Below are positions 8,126-17,561 of a stretch of 64,000 nt of DNA, one piece after another; within the stretch, counting starts at the first letter, position 1, and each line of letters begins with the position of its first letter. The notes below the pieces were generated by a model, which was not told the origin of the DNA, did no database searches, and was given only the letters and a program-made list of their open reading frames with translations. This stretch comes from Levilactobacillus brevis (lineage in GTDB: Bacteria; Bacillota; Bacilli; Lactobacillales; Lactobacillaceae), in assembly GCA_021383565.1 (NCBI GenBank), contig CP079699.1:806001-870000 (forward strand), given 5' to 3'. Made by a program: the position numbers and the translations under genes.

Positions 8126-8170
8126 AGCGCGGGACGTGTTTGCAAACTTTCAACCTTCAGTAATGAGTCT

Positions 8171-8216
8171 AAAACTACCGCCAATCATCAAAATTTCGAT
8201 GATTGGCGGTAGTTTT
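8171..8216 (-). terminator. terminator downstream of folA (probably bidirectional)
   Basis: A perfect 19-bp stem (8171-8189 with 8198-8216), 8-nt loop, with A- and T-runs on both sides. It ends the leftward cca/ABC-F/thyA/folA operon. It lies only 2 bp from the right flanking repeat of the MITE-like element. Confidence 0.92.
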
Positions 8217-8228
8217 TTCAATCACGTT

Positions 8229-8720
8229 TTAACGCCGTTGATACTGTTCAAAATGGTAGTCGTAAGGGTTCTGCCCATTGCGAATTCCCGGTTGGGTCGC
8301 AATCAACTGGAATTTCTCGTAATCAATCGCCGGCATCCAAGTATCCCCGGTGAAGTTGGCGTCAATCACCGTGCGATACAGGAAGTCCACGTCGTCTTGT
8401 AGACCAACGAAGAGCTGAGCGCCACCAACCACGAAGAGCTTCTCGTCCTGATGTGCGGCAGCGTATTGCCGCACAGCGTCCAAGCTATTGAGAACGATGA
8501 CGTTATCGGGAAAGTCGGCCGCGTCTTGGTGGGTCACCACGATATTTTGCCGATTCGGCAACGGCCGCTTGAACGATCGATACGTCCGGGCCCCCGCAAT
8601 CACCGTATTGCCAGTCGTCATTGTCTTAAAGAAGTGCATATCGGCTGGGAGATGCCATGGTAATTGACCGTTTTCGCCAATCACACCGTTGTGCCCTTCC
8701 GCCCAAAGAAATATTAACAC
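8229..8720 (-). CDS. folA: dihydrofolate reductase
   Basis: NADPH-dependent reduction of dihydrofolate, recycling the folate oxidised by thymidylate synthase. 163 residues, very like the 162-residue L. casei enzyme: 'GVIGENGQLPWHLPADMHFFK' (substrate Asp in the D-M-H-F-F segment), 'TVIAGARTYRSF', 'FVVGGAQLF', and 'TGDTWMP'. It follows thyA by 19 bp and is last in the operon; a strong terminator follows. Confidence 0.96.
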   Translation of the reverse strand: MLIFLWAEGHNGVIGENGQLPWHLPADMHFFKTMTTGNTVIAGARTYRSFKRPLPNRQNIVVTHQDAADFPDNVIVLNSLDAVRQYAAAHQDEKLFVVGGAQLFVGLQDDVDFLYRTVIDANFTGDTWMPAIDYEKFQLIATQPGIRNGQNPYDYHFEQYQRR

Positions 8721-8739
8721 GGTAATCCCTCCAATTCAG

Positions 8740-9690
8740 TTAAACCGCAACAGGCGCCTTGATGGCGGGCGCTGGGTCGTAACCTGTGACTTTGATGTCG
8801 GTCATGTTATAGTCAAAGATGCTCGATTTATCTGGATTCAGCCACAATTTCGGCGCGTCGTTTGGCGTCCGGGCCAGCTGGGTCTTCACTTGTTCAATGT
8901 GGTTACTGTAGATGTGAGCGTCGCCGAGCGTATGCACGAAGTCACCGACCTCCAGGCCCACTTCTTTAGCAATCAGCGACGTTAACAGGGCGTAGCTGGC
9001 AATGTTAAACGGTACACCGAGGAAGATGTCACCGCTCCGTTGATAAAGCTGACAACTGAGCTTCCCGTCGTTGACGTAGAACTGGAAGAGTGTGTGGCAT
9101 GGTGGTAGCGCCATGGACGGTACATCGGCGGGATTCCAGGCGGAAACAATCATCCGCCGTGAATCCGGATGCGTTCGGAGTGTGTCAATCACATTGGCAA
9201 TTTGGTCAATCGTCTCGCCGTTTTTCCCTTGCCAAGCCCGCCACTGACTACCGTAGACCAAGCCTAGGTCGCCGTAGTGGTCGCCAAAGGATTGATCGTT
9301 TAGAATTCGCTCGTCAAAGGCCTTCTTCTCGGCTTGATACTGCTGATTGAAGTCGGCGTCTACCAAGGAGCGACGGCCAAAGTCGGTCATATCGGGGCCG
9401 TGATAGTCTGGACTCTCGATGAATCGCTGAAAGGCCCACTCGTCCCAGATGTGATTGTGGTGTTGTAGCAAAAAGCGAATATTCGTGTCTCCCCGTAGGA
9501 ACCACAATAGCTCCGACTTAATCAGACCAAAGGGGACTTTCTTCGTGGTTAATAATGGGAAGCCCTCTTGGAGATTAAAGCGCATTTGATAGCCAAATAA
9601 ACTCAACGTTCCCGTCCCGGTCCGGTCAGATTTCTGATGACCTTCCGTTAAAACCTTTCGGGCTAAATCCAAGTAAGCGTCTTCTAACAT
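8740..9690 (-). CDS. thyA: thymidylate synthase
   Basis: Makes dTMP from dUMP and methylene-tetrahydrofolate. 316 residues; the nucleophile is Cys198 in '[13 protein letters not shown]', matching the L. casei numbering. It has the roughly 50-residue insertion after 'HIWDEWAF' (about residues 84-140) that marks the lactobacillus form. Other family blocks are present: '[13 protein letters not shown]', '[12 protein letters not shown]' and '[18 protein letters not shown]'. It starts 12 bp after the ABC-F gene and is coupled to folA. Confidence 0.97.
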   Translation of the reverse strand: MLEDAYLDLARKVLTEGHQKSDRTGTGTLSLFGYQMRFNLQEGFPLLTTKKVPFGLIKSELLWFLRGDTNIRFLLQHHNHIWDEWAFQRFIESPDYHGPDMTDFGRRSLVDADFNQQYQAEKKAFDERILNDQSFGDHYGDLGLVYGSQWRAWQGKNGETIDQIANVIDTLRTHPDSRRMIVSAWNPADVPSMALPPCHTLFQFYVNDGKLSCQLYQRSGDIFLGVPFNIASYALLTSLIAKEVGLEVGDFVHTLGDAHIYSNHIEQVKTQLARTPNDAPKLWLNPDKSSIFDYNMTDIKVTGYDPAPAIKAPVAV

Positions 9691-9702
9691 TCAGGTCGTC
9701 TC

Positions 9703-11592
9703 CTATTCAGCGTATTCGCTGAGATATTCCCAGCGCGTCATTTTTTCATCGAGTTGCTTATCCAGGTCATCCAATTGGGCCTGTAAGTCGGCCAGCTTGT
9801 CGTAGTTAGCCCCGTTGGCGTTCATTGCGTCTTGGACCTGCGACTTCTGGTCTTCCAGGCCGTCAATGACGCCTTCGATGCCCTCCCATTCCTTCTGTTC
9901 GGCATAGGTCAGTTTGACCTTCTTCTTGGGCTTAGCGGGTTCACTTGCGGCCGGCTTCGTTGCCTTTTCCTTGGCTGGCTTAGCCTTGCTCTGCTTCTGT
10001 GCGGCGGCTAAATAAGCACTGAAACGACCGGAGTACCGTTCGATTTTTCCGTCGCCATCGAAAATCAACAGGCGATCGGCGACCTTATCCAGGAAGTACC
10101 GGTCATGGGAAACCGTAATGACGGTGCCGGCAAATTGGGAAATGTAGTCTTCCAGAACGGTCAGCGTACTAATGTCCAAGTCGTTGGTTGGTTCGTCCAG
10201 CAGCAAGACGTTTGGCTGTTCCATCAGTAGCTTCAACAGGTAGAGCCGCCGCTTCTCCCCACCGGAGAGCTTGCGAATCAGCGTCCCGTGCATGAACCGT
10301 GGGAACAGGAATTGTTCGAGCAACTCGGTAACACTGACGGAGTTGCCGGCCTTGTCAGTCACGTTCTGACCGACTTCAGACAGGTAGTTAATCATCCGTT
10401 TGTCGTCGGGAATTGGTTCGATCTGCTGGGTGTAGTAGGCCATCTTCACGGTTTCCCCGATGGTAACGATACCGGAATCCAAAGGTAACCGCTGGGCAAT
10501 CACGTTGAGCAGGCTGGATTTACCGGCCCCATTCTCACCGCTAATCCCGATGCGCTCGCCGCCTTGAATCAGATCGCTAAAGTCCTTGAGAATGGTGTGT
10601 CCGCCTAGTGAAAGGTTGGCGTCCTTAAGCTCAATCACCTTCTTACCCAAGCGTTGTTGGCCCAGCGAGATGGACACGTTACTTTGAACCTGCCGCGTGC
10701 CAACGTTGCTGGCCAGATCGTTGAACCGGTTAATCCGGGCCTGTTGTTTGGTGGAACGGGCTTTGGCCCCGGCCTTCATCCAAGCCAATTCCTTCTTGTA
10801 GAGTTGTTGTTGCTTCTGATCGGCCTCAGCCTCCTGGGTGACACGTTCGGCTTTTTCCTGAACGTAGGCTTGGTAGTTTCCCGGATACTGGTAGAGCTTC
10901 CCGAAGTCGAGTTCCCAAATCTGATTGGCCACTTGGTCCAAGAAGTACCGGTCATGGGTAACGACGAGTAGGGCTCCCTTGTAAGACGCCAAGTATTGCT
11001 GTAACCACGCGATGGAATCAAAATCCAAGTGGTTGGTCGGTTCGTCCAGCAAAAGTAGATCAGGCGATTGAATCAGCACTTGGGCCAACCCGACCCGCTT
11101 GATTTGCCCCCCAGACATCGTCTTGATTGATTGGGACAGATCCGTAATCTTCAGCTGGGTCAAGATGGTTTTGACATCGCTCTCGGCCGTCCAGGCTTCC
11201 TCTTCGTTCATCTGGGCTTCGGCGTCCAGATAACGTTGCTGAGCCTTGGCGTCTTCCGGATGCGCGCCGTAAGTCGCCAGAGCGGCTTCGTACCGTCGAA
11301 TCGTCGCAAAGACCGGCTGATCGCCGGAGAAAACGGCGTCCATGACCGTCAAATTTTCGTCCAAATCCGGCTTCTGCGTCAGATAACCAATGGTATAGTC
11401 CTTGGGCGTTGACAGCTCACCGGATTGTTCGTTGCTAACACCAGCCAGCGTATCCAATAAGGATGTCTTCCCACTGCCGTTAACTCCAATTAAACCAATT
11501 CGGTCGTGTTCGTTAATAATAAAGTTTAAATTATCAAATAGTGTTTTTTCACCGTAAGTTCGGTGTAAATTTTCTGCGCGTAAAGTTTGCAT
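9703..11592 (-). CDS. ABC-F family ATPase (Uup/YfmR-like ribosome-associated factor)
   Basis: A soluble protein with two ABC domains and no membrane segments, as in translation factors that resolve stalled ribosomes. Walker A 'GVNGSGKTSLL' (about 37-47) and 'GENGAGKSSLL' (about 355), each followed by an ABC signature ('MSGGQIKRV', 'LSGGEKRRL') and 'LLLDEPTNHLD'/'LLLDEPTNDLD'. A charged linker lies between the domains. The C-terminus is a Lys/Ala-rich linker followed by a coiled coil ('LEDQKSQVQDAMN...LDDLDKQLDEKM'), typical of Uup. 629 aa. An antibiotic-protection role cannot be excluded, but the housekeeping context favours a translation factor. Confidence 0.9.
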   Translation of the reverse strand: MQTLRAENLHRTYGEKTLFDNLNFIINEHDRIGLIGVNGSGKTSLLDTLAGVSNEQSGELSTPKDYTIGYLTQKPDLDENLTVMDAVFSGDQPVFATIRRYEAALATYGAHPEDAKAQQRYLDAEAQMNEEEAWTAESDVKTILTQLKITDLSQSIKTMSGGQIKRVGLAQVLIQSPDLLLLDEPTNHLDFDSIAWLQQYLASYKGALLVVTHDRYFLDQVANQIWELDFGKLYQYPGNYQAYVQEKAERVTQEAEADQKQQQLYKKELAWMKAGAKARSTKQQARINRFNDLASNVGTRQVQSNVSISLGQQRLGKKVIELKDANLSLGGHTILKDFSDLIQGGERIGISGENGAGKSSLLNVIAQRLPLDSGIVTIGETVKMAYYTQQIEPIPDDKRMINYLSEVGQNVTDKAGNSVSVTELLEQFLFPRFMHGTLIRKLSGGEKRRLYLLKLLMEQPNVLLLDEPTNDLDISTLTVLEDYISQFAGTVITVSHDRYFLDKVADRLLIFDGDGKIERYSGRFSAYLAAAQKQSKAKPAKEKATKPAASEPAKPKKKVKLTYAEQKEWEGIEGVIDGLEDQKSQVQDAMNANGANYDKLADLQAQLDDLDKQLDEKMTRWEYLSEYAE

Positions 11593-11621
11593 AGTCTCTT
11601 CACTCTCTTAATTTAAGATTC

Positions 11622-12815
11622 TTAAGCCGTTGCTCGGGCCACCAAGGCCGCGCGATCGTTGACCACGACACCGGTGACGACTTGATATTCCAGATCACCT
11701 AAGATCGCACCCAGTTGCGGTCCGGGTTGAATCCCCGCCTGCATGAGGTCTCTTCCCGTGACGGCGAGTTCCTTCTTGTGCTGAATCGGTAGAGCCGCTA
11801 GCCGCTGTGTCAGGGTTGCCTGTCGGTCAGGAGCGCCGAGAATCACTGCGACCTCGTTGGCCGGCGCAATCAGGTCTTGACCGCACTGATAGAGCTGCCA
11901 AGCATTCAGGTCACCCTGAAGGAGCAGTTCGGCGGTTCGACTAGCCACTTGGACGGCCGCTGCGGTCTGGTTGGCCGTCTTCCAGTGCTTCATAAATGGC
12001 GTAACCGCGGTCGTCTTTAGACCAAACGCCGTGACCAGTAATGTCCACGCCGCGACTTCTGTAGTGACCCCGTGTGTGAGCCGGTTAGCCAGTAGCTGTA
12101 AGGCTTGCTTGTGAGCCGCGAAGTCGGGACAATACTGCCACAGCCCCGTTTCCAGCATATCCGTCAACCCGCGTTGTGGCGTCTTGCCCGTCAGAAGCTT
12201 GAGGAGTTCCACCTGTGTGCGTTCGACGGCAATCTTGTCCAGCAGTTGAGCATGATCGGTAATGGCAGCCAATGTATCGGGAACGATGGTGAAGTCGAGT
12301 TGACTGGCAAATCGAACGGCACGCATCATCCGCAGTGCGTCCTCGTGGAATCGTTCCTGCGCGTCGCCCACGGCCCGAATCTGCTTATTTTGCATATCGG
12401 TCAACCCATCAAACAGGTCGATGACCTCACCGTTTTCCCGCATCGCCAGCGCGTTGATAGTGAAGTCACGGCGTTTCAAATCCTCGGCCAGCGACCGAAC
12501 GAATGTGACGTGGTCCGGCCGTCGAAAATCGGTATAGGTGGATTCCGACCGAAACGTTGTCGTCTCGTAGCCCGTACCGTGATCGAGAATCATAACGGTT
12601 CCGTGTTCAATCCCGGTATCTACCGTTCGTTTAAACAGGCCCTTAATCTCATCGGGATAGGCGCTCGTCGCGATATCAACGTCGTGAATTGCCTTGCCAA
12701 GGATGGTATCCCGCACGCTGCCGCCGACAAAGTACGCCTCATAACCGGCCTGCTCAATGGTCTGAAGGACCGGCCGGGCGAGCTCAAATTCTTGTGGTAA
12801 GTGTTCCAACTTCAT
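11622..12815 (-). CDS. cca: CCA tRNA nucleotidyltransferase
   Basis: Adds or repairs the 3' CCA end of tRNAs. 397 residues; the class II signature 'YFVGGSVRDTILGKAIHDVDIATSA' begins near residue 29 with the two catalytic Asp in 'DVD'. 'RRDFTINALAMRENGEVIDLFDG' and 'EDALRMMRAVRFASQL' follow. It is the first gene of the run cca, ABC-F, thyA, folA with gaps of 29, 12 and 19 bp. Confidence 0.96.
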   Translation of the reverse strand: MKLEHLPQEFELARPVLQTIEQAGYEAYFVGGSVRDTILGKAIHDVDIATSAYPDEIKGLFKRTVDTGIEHGTVMILDHGTGYETTTFRSESTYTDFRRPDHVTFVRSLAEDLKRRDFTINALAMRENGEVIDLFDGLTDMQNKQIRAVGDAQERFHEDALRMMRAVRFASQLDFTIVPDTLAAITDHAQLLDKIAVERTQVELLKLLTGKTPQRGLTDMLETGLWQYCPDFAAHKQALQLLANRLTHGVTTEVAAWTLLVTAFGLKTTAVTPFMKHWKTANQTAAAVQVASRTAELLLQGDLNAWQLYQCGQDLIAPANEVAVILGAPDRQATLTQRLAALPIQHKKELAVTGRDLMQAGIQPGPQLGAILGDLEYQVVTGVVVNDRAALVARATA

Positions 12816-12970
12816 GGTTTATGTCACCTTTCGCCGGCTATAATAGCCAAATGTCCGCACGATTTTTCATCGTGAACCTCTATATGCCAGTCTAACAGAT
12901 TCAACCGGATAATTGAATTCAAAGTGCCCTCACTCCGGCAGTTTCTCGCCTGCTAACGCTTGCACTGTGC

Positions 12971-12976
12971 TATGAT
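12971..12976 (+). promoter_or_regulatory. extended -10 promoter for the YitT-family gene
   Basis: TGC-TATGAT, with the TG extension; no good -35 is visible. It lies about 38 bp before the start codon. Confidence 0.5.
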
Positions 12977-13013
12977 GGAAAAGTAAAATTTATTTTGGTT
13001 AGGAGGAAACGTC

Positions 13014-13907
13014 ATGTCTCAAGCAAAGGACGAATCCATCCGGCTGATTGACCTGTTAATGATTGGGATTGGGTGTGCGACCATGGCTTTTAGTCTGGTC
13101 TTCTTTAATATTGCCAATCACCTAGCGGACGGTGGTATCTCGGGGATTACCCTGATTATCCGGGCCCTCTTCCATCTTGATCCGGCCTATTCAACCATTT
13201 TGATTAACGCCCCCTTGCTCTTAATCGGGTATCGCTTCTTGGGGCGACAGTCCCTGATCTATACGATTTATGGGACGGCCATGTTGGCCCTGTTCCTGTG
13301 GATCTGGCAACGGGTGCCCTTTGCCATCGATCTCCACAAGGATCTGCTGCTAGCCTCGTTGGCGGCCGGCCTGACCGGGGGCTTAGGGTCCGGGTTACTC
13401 TACCGGTACGGTGGGACGACTGGGGGAACCGACATTGTGGCCCGCATCATGGAACGGTTCTATGGTGTACCGATGGGGCAAACCTTGCTGTGGCTAGACG
13501 TGGTCATTCTCTTGATCTCCCTGGTCTACATCGATATTCCCCACATGGCCTACACGTTAATCTACTCCTACGTCTTCGCCCGACTGGTGAATTTCACCCA
13601 GGAAGGCGCATACGCGGCGCGGGGAATCATCGTGGTCTCGGATCACTATCAAGAGATTACGGATAGTATCATGGATGAGCTTCAGCGCGGGGTTAGCCTG
13701 ATTAACGGTGAAGGTGGCTTCTCCCACCAGCCCCGGCAAATGATTTACGTGGTCGTGGCGCCTAGCGAGCTACACCGTCTTCATCAGATTATTTCGCGAC
13801 ATGATCCCAGAGCCTTTGTCTCGGTGATTAATGTCAACGAGGCGCTGGGGGAAGGTTTTTCGTTTGCGCGACCGAAGAAGAGCTTTTTCAGCAAGTTTAA
13901 GCCCTAG
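13014..13907 (+). CDS. YitT family membrane protein (DUF161/DUF2179)
   Basis: 297 residues: five to six hydrophobic helices in the first 190 residues, with 'GGISGITLIIRALF' and 'YRYGGTTGGTDIVARIM', then a cytosolic DUF2179 domain ('ARGIIVVSDHYQEITDSIMDEL...GVSLINGEGGFSHQPRQMIYVVV'). The transport substrate is unknown. The ATG at 13014 has TTAGGAGG upstream. It is a single gene on the plus strand, divergent from cca, with its own terminator. Confidence 0.9.
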   Translation: MSQAKDESIRLIDLLMIGIGCATMAFSLVFFNIANHLADGGISGITLIIRALFHLDPAYSTILINAPLLLIGYRFLGRQSLIYTIYGTAMLALFLWIWQRVPFAIDLHKDLLLASLAAGLTGGLGSGLLYRYGGTTGGTDIVARIMERFYGVPMGQTLLWLDVVILLISLVYIDIPHMAYTLIYSYVFARLVNFTQEGAYAARGIIVVSDHYQEITDSIMDELQRGVSLINGEGGFSHQPRQMIYVVVAPSELHRLHQIISRHDPRAFVSVINVNEALGEGFSFARPKKSFFSKFKP

Positions 13908-13917
13908 TTCGGGGTTG

Positions 13918-13947
13918 GCAACCGCGGTTTTTGCGGTTGCTTTTTTT
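13918..13947 (+). terminator. terminator of the YitT-family gene
   Basis: Perfect 8-bp stem GCAACCGC/GCGGTTGC (13918-13925, 13933-13940), then seven T. Confidence 0.93.
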
Positions 13948-13989
13948 GTGAGGCATAAGTTAAAGTAATTATTGTGTGCTAACTTCATT

Positions 13990-14020
13990 AAAAAAGAATG
14001 ATTCCCACGAACCATTCTTT
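13990..14020 (-). terminator. terminator of the TPR gene
   Basis: AAAGAATG/CATTCTTT stem with an interior GGTTC/GAATC extension; six T follow on the minus strand. It faces the YitT terminator, so the convergent pair is well insulated. Confidence 0.85.
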
Positions 14021-14032
14021 CAGCATTACTGC

Positions 14033-15295
14033 TTAAAACTCTTGGTAGCCTTCCAGCATCAACGCCATTTCTTCATCGTCCGGCACGACCTTCAAGTACG
14101 CCGTTAACAACTTAACCACTTGATCGGTCGCCCCTTCTTCACGGTAGAAGTAGATGGCTGGCTTCAGGAAGTCGGGCTGATCCATGAAGAATGGTGCGGC
14201 GGCATCGTAGTATTTCCGTGCGGCCGCAAAGTCCTCTTGGTGCGCGGCCGTGACTGCCAGGTTCCAGTACAGCTGCGGATCGGCGTCCTCGGCCTTCACG
14301 TACGGTTTAGCCAGCGCCGTGTTCTCGTCCCAACGTTCCTGCTTGACGTAGAGATTACTCAACTGAATCACGGCGGCAATGTCGTCGCTATCGAGTTCGT
14401 GGCCCTTCTTCAGATACTTCTCGGCCAAGGCCTCGTCGTCAAGCTTAGTGGCGACGTGCGCGGCTTGAAGCCAGAGCTTCTCATTGTATTGATCCACGCC
14501 TAGCCCTTCCTGCAGCGCCGTTAACGCCTCAGGCAGGCGATTCTCCTGCTCTAACGCCTGACCCAGGTACGGGTACAGTGAGGTGTAGTGCGCATCGCTG
14601 TCCTTCAGCTCATTGAAGAGCTTAATGGCCTCGGTCCGTTCCTTGAGTTGTAGATAGGTAAAGGCCGTCTCAAACTTCACGTCGGGCGTCATATCGCCCG
14701 TGTGAATCTGTTTCAGATAGCCAATCGCTTGTTCGAAGCGACCGGCGTTGGCGTAGGCCACACCGAGCCGTTCCACCAGATTAACCCTGGAGAGTTCCGT
14801 AGTACCGGCCGTAATCAGGTCTAAATACAGCGGAATGGCCTTTCTGAACTCACGCATGGTGAAGTACAGCTCCGCCAAGGCAAACGTGATGACGGGCTCG
14901 TCAGGGGCTAATTTCTTCGCCGTCAATAACTTCTGTTCACTGACTTCGAAGAGTTCTTGGGTCTGGTAGAGATCCGCCGCCACCATCAAGGCTTCAACGT
15001 AAGCCGGGGAGTCCGGACTGACCTGATTCAGGTAGTCCAAGGCCTCATCGTTCTTGTCTTCATCGATCGCGATGTCCGCCAGGTTCGTCCGTAACTCGTC
15101 TTCGTCCGGATACTTCTTCAGGAGCTTCTCGTAGATTCGGCGTGACTGATTCAGGAATCCTAACGAATAGAGCTCCTCGCCCAGGCTAAACAGCGTGTCA
15201 TCATCGTCGTGACGCAACGCCAGGGCATACTGCTTCTTAAAGTCCTCGAGTTGCCCTTTTTCCAACTCATCAAGTGCTGTTTGTGCGTAACTCAT
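14033..15295 (-). CDS. tetratricopeptide repeat protein (YpiA-like)
   Basis: A 420-residue, acidic, cytosolic protein made of about ten TPR helical repeats (for example 'LGFLNQSRRIYEKLLKKYPDEDELRTNLADIA', 'AYANAGRFEQAIGYLKQI'). No catalytic motif and no signal peptide are seen. A TPR gene next to hup and der is conserved in lactobacilli. A scaffold role is likely, but its partner is unknown. The ATG at 15295 has a GGAGGCGGG ribosome site. Confidence 0.85.
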   Translation of the reverse strand: MSYAQTALDELEKGQLEDFKKQYALALRHDDDDTLFSLGEELYSLGFLNQSRRIYEKLLKKYPDEDELRTNLADIAIDEDKNDEALDYLNQVSPDSPAYVEALMVAADLYQTQELFEVSEQKLLTAKKLAPDEPVITFALAELYFTMREFRKAIPLYLDLITAGTTELSRVNLVERLGVAYANAGRFEQAIGYLKQIHTGDMTPDVKFETAFTYLQLKERTEAIKLFNELKDSDAHYTSLYPYLGQALEQENRLPEALTALQEGLGVDQYNEKLWLQAAHVATKLDDEALAEKYLKKGHELDSDDIAAVIQLSNLYVKQERWDENTALAKPYVKAEDADPQLYWNLAVTAAHQEDFAAARKYYDAAAPFFMDQPDFLKPAIYFYREEGATDQVVKLLTAYLKVVPDDEEMALMLEGYQEF

Positions 15296-15450
15296 AACCC
15301 GCCTCCATTAGTCTCGTTTTACCATGTTACCGGACAGTTCGCCCGCTCAATCTTCAAATCATCAGTCGTAAAAAGCAACATTTACCATTATACGCAATCC
15401 GATCAAACATGGAAACTATCAGCACTCGGCCCCGCAAAAATTAGGCGAAT

Positions 15451-15483
15451 AAAAAACCAGTTCGACAGTCGCCGACCTGGCCC
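15451..15483 (-). terminator. terminator of the HU gene
   Basis: An interrupted stem (CCAG and TCG paired with CGA and CTGG) followed on the minus strand by six T (15451-15456). Confidence 0.8.
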
Positions 15484-15509
15484 TTTACCTATTAAATAAT
15501 TAATTGTAA

Positions 15510-15785
15510 TTACTTAACAGCATCCTTTAAAGCTTTACCTGGCTTGAATGCAGGTACTTTGCTTGCTGGGATTTGGATTTCTTGTCCAGTTTGTGGGTTA
15601 CGGCCCTTACGAGCTGCACGTTCACGTACTTCAAAGTTACCAAAGCCGATCAATTGAACCTTTTCGCCTTTTGCTAACGTTGCTTGGACAGAATCGAATA
15701 CTGCATCGACTGCAGCAGTTGCGTCCTTTTTAGTTAAACCAGTTGCAGTTGCAACGTCGCTAACCAATTGTGCTTTGTTTGCCAT
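15510..15785 (-). CDS. hup: DNA-binding protein HU
   Basis: Nucleoid protein that binds and bends DNA as a dimer. 91 residues starting [22 protein letters not shown]; the signature '[41 protein letters not shown]' covers the DNA-binding arm. The frame is open to 15806, but the ATG at 15785 with AGGAGG 8-9 bases upstream is the family start. It has its own promoter and terminator. Confidence 0.98.
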   Translation of the reverse strand: MANKAQLVSDVATATGLTKKDATAAVDAVFDSVQATLAKGEKVQLIGFGNFEVRERAARKGRNPQTGQEIQIPASKVPAFKPGKALKDAVK

Positions 15786-15896
15786 GTTTGAATTCACCTC
15801 CTGCAATGAAGATTAGATGAATGCCATCTAGTAATCATTTTTGAGTGGTCCAAAAATGATGAAACAAATACGGTCAACCGCATCATTTCTTAATCA

Positions 15897-15925
15897 AAGA
15901 TAGCACAGGAAGCCTTATATGACAA
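15897..15925 (-). promoter_or_regulatory. sigma-A promoter of hup
   Basis: On the minus strand TTGTCA (15920-15925), a 17-bp spacer, TATCTT (15897-15902). The leader to the start is about 100 nt and holds a short imperfect repeat of TGATGA-type sequence. Confidence 0.7.
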
Positions 15926-16025
15926 GGGATAACGCCATTTTTTAGCAATTATCCCGGAATTTTACGAATTTTGGTCGAAAATCGGTCAAAATCGGCCTTA
16001 GAGTAGGTCTAACGCCACTTTTTTC

Positions 16026-17333
16026 CTACTTCCGCGCCCGTTCGATCAGGTGGATCGGTGTACCCTCGAAATCGAAGTGTTCTCGGATCTGATTTTCCAA
16101 GAATCGCTCGTAGGAGAAGTGCATCATCTTCGGGTCGTTGACGAAGACCACGAAGGTTGGTGGGGCCACAGCAACCTGGGTCGCGTAGTACACCCGTAGC
16201 CGCTTACCGTTGTCAGACGGTGTCGGGTTCAGGGCGATGGCATCCATGACCACGTCGTTCAATGTGGCAGACTGGACCCGCTTGTTATGGTTCTCGGAGA
16301 CCCGCTTGATCATGGCTGGTAACTGTTCCAGGCGTTGCCCCGTCTTGGCCGAAACAAAGATGATCGGCGCGTAACTCAGGTATTGGAACTCCAAGCGAAT
16401 CAGGTTCTGGAAGTCCGTCAGCGTGTGGTTGTCCTTCTTCAGGGTATCCCACTTGTTGACCAGGATAATAATCCCACGGCCCGCCTCGTGGGCGTAACCG
16501 GCAACTCGTTTATCCTGCTCCCGAATGCCTTCTTCGGCGTTCATGACCATCAAGACGACGTCGGAATTGTCAATGGCCCGCATGGCCCGCATCACACTGT
16601 ATTTCTCAGTGTTTTCGTAGACCTTGACCCGCTTACGAATCCCGGCAGTGTCGACCATGGTAAACTTGGTGTCATCGGCCGTAAACTTAGTATCGATGGC
16701 GTCTCGCGTGGTACCGGCAACGTCGGAAACAATCACCCGGTCTTCACCAAGAATGGCATTCACCAACGAAGATTTGCCGACGTTCGGCCGGCCAATTAGG
16801 CTAAAGCGAATCGAATCATCCTTTGGAGCACCGGTATCGTCTGGAAATTCCTTGACGACGGCATCTAACAGATCTCCTAAGCCTAACCCGTGGGCCCCAG
16901 AAACGGGGTACGGGTCGCCCAAGCCCAGTGAGTAGAAGTCATAGATGGATTCCCGAACTTCGGGGTTATCCGCCTTATTGACCGCCAATAAGACTGGCTT
17001 ATTGGCCCGATACAAGATCTTCGCGACATTCTCGTCGGCGTCGGTCACCCCTTCAGGTGCGCTGGTGATAAAGACAATCACGTCGGCTTCTTCAATGGCG
17101 ATCTCCGCCTGTTGGGTAATTTGCGTGATGAACGGTTCATCACTGAGGTCAATTCCCCCAGTATCAATCATTCGAAATTCGGTTCCTAGCCATTCAGCCC
17201 GCGTGTAAATGCGATCACGCGTAACCCCCGGCGTATCTTCAACGATTGAGATTCGTTCACCGGCGATCCGGTTGAACAGGGTCGATTTCCCGACATTGGG
17301 ACGACCCACGATAGCGACTACTGGATAAGCCAC
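16026..17333 (-). CDS. der: ribosome biogenesis GTPase Der (EngA)
   Basis: An essential GTPase with two tandem G domains, acting in 50S assembly. P-loops '[13 protein letters not shown]' at about residues 10-22 and '[13 protein letters not shown]' near 181; G3 'DTGGI' and 'DTAGI'; NKxD 'NKAD' and 'NKWD'. The C-terminal KH-like domain ends '[14 protein letters not shown]'. 435 aa. The start is GTG at 17333 after AAGGAGGG. Confidence 0.97.
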   Translation of the reverse strand: MAYPVVAIVGRPNVGKSTLFNRIAGERISIVEDTPGVTRDRIYTRAEWLGTEFRMIDTGGIDLSDEPFITQITQQAEIAIEEADVIVFITSAPEGVTDADENVAKILYRANKPVLLAVNKADNPEVRESIYDFYSLGLGDPYPVSGAHGLGLGDLLDAVVKEFPDDTGAPKDDSIRFSLIGRPNVGKSSLVNAILGEDRVIVSDVAGTTRDAIDTKFTADDTKFTMVDTAGIRKRVKVYENTEKYSVMRAMRAIDNSDVVLMVMNAEEGIREQDKRVAGYAHEAGRGIIILVNKWDTLKKDNHTLTDFQNLIRLEFQYLSYAPIIFVSAKTGQRLEQLPAMIKRVSENHNKRVQSATLNDVVMDAIALNPTPSDNGKRLRVYYATQVAVAPPTFVVFVNDPKMMHFSYERFLENQIREHFDFEGTPIHLIERARK

Positions 17334-17424
17334 GACAAATCCCTCCTTTTTTTAAATCATTCATTTAATCTTTCAGTTGGCCGCTGAATGCGGCCCTAGT
17401 GGCCGTGCCACCAACAAGTATCTT

Positions 17425-17453
17425 AGTCTACACGACAATGGCTGGTCTGTCAA
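17425..17453 (-). promoter_or_regulatory. sigma-A promoter of der
   Basis: On the minus strand TTGACA (17448-17453), 17-bp spacer, TAGACT (17425-17430). A small GGCCGC/GCGGCC hairpin (17379-17395) lies in the leader. Confidence 0.7.
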
Positions 17454-17499
17454 AGCCCGCCACCTCGGGCCAGCATCACTTATAGGCCGTGGTTTGACA

Positions 17500-17546
17500 A
17501 CAAAAGGGTTTGGTGCGAAACCAACAAAGTTCCGCGCCAAACCCTT
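17500..17546 (-). terminator. terminator of rpsA
   Basis: A 14-bp stem with one wobble or mismatch (17504-17517 with 17533-17546), followed on the minus strand by TTTTGTTG. Confidence 0.85.
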
Positions 17547-17561
17547 CTTCAACCAAACATG

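Larger units (their letters stand above)
6015..8168. repeat. MITE-like structured repeat, copy A (interrupted by an IS3-family element)
   Basis: Terminal inverted repeats CTGAAGGTTGAAGG (6023-6036) and CTTTCAACCTTCAG (8147-8160). They are flanked by a near-perfect 8-bp direct repeat, TATTGAGT (6015-6022) and TAATGAGT (8161-8168). The element is split at 6150 by the IS. Without it the repeat is about 442 bp and aligns end to end with copy B (61275-61658), except for a variable 3' module. It has no credible open reading frame, an inward TATAAT at 6081-6086, and a multibranched fold (outer stem 6121-6132 with 7949-7960). Confidence 0.85.
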
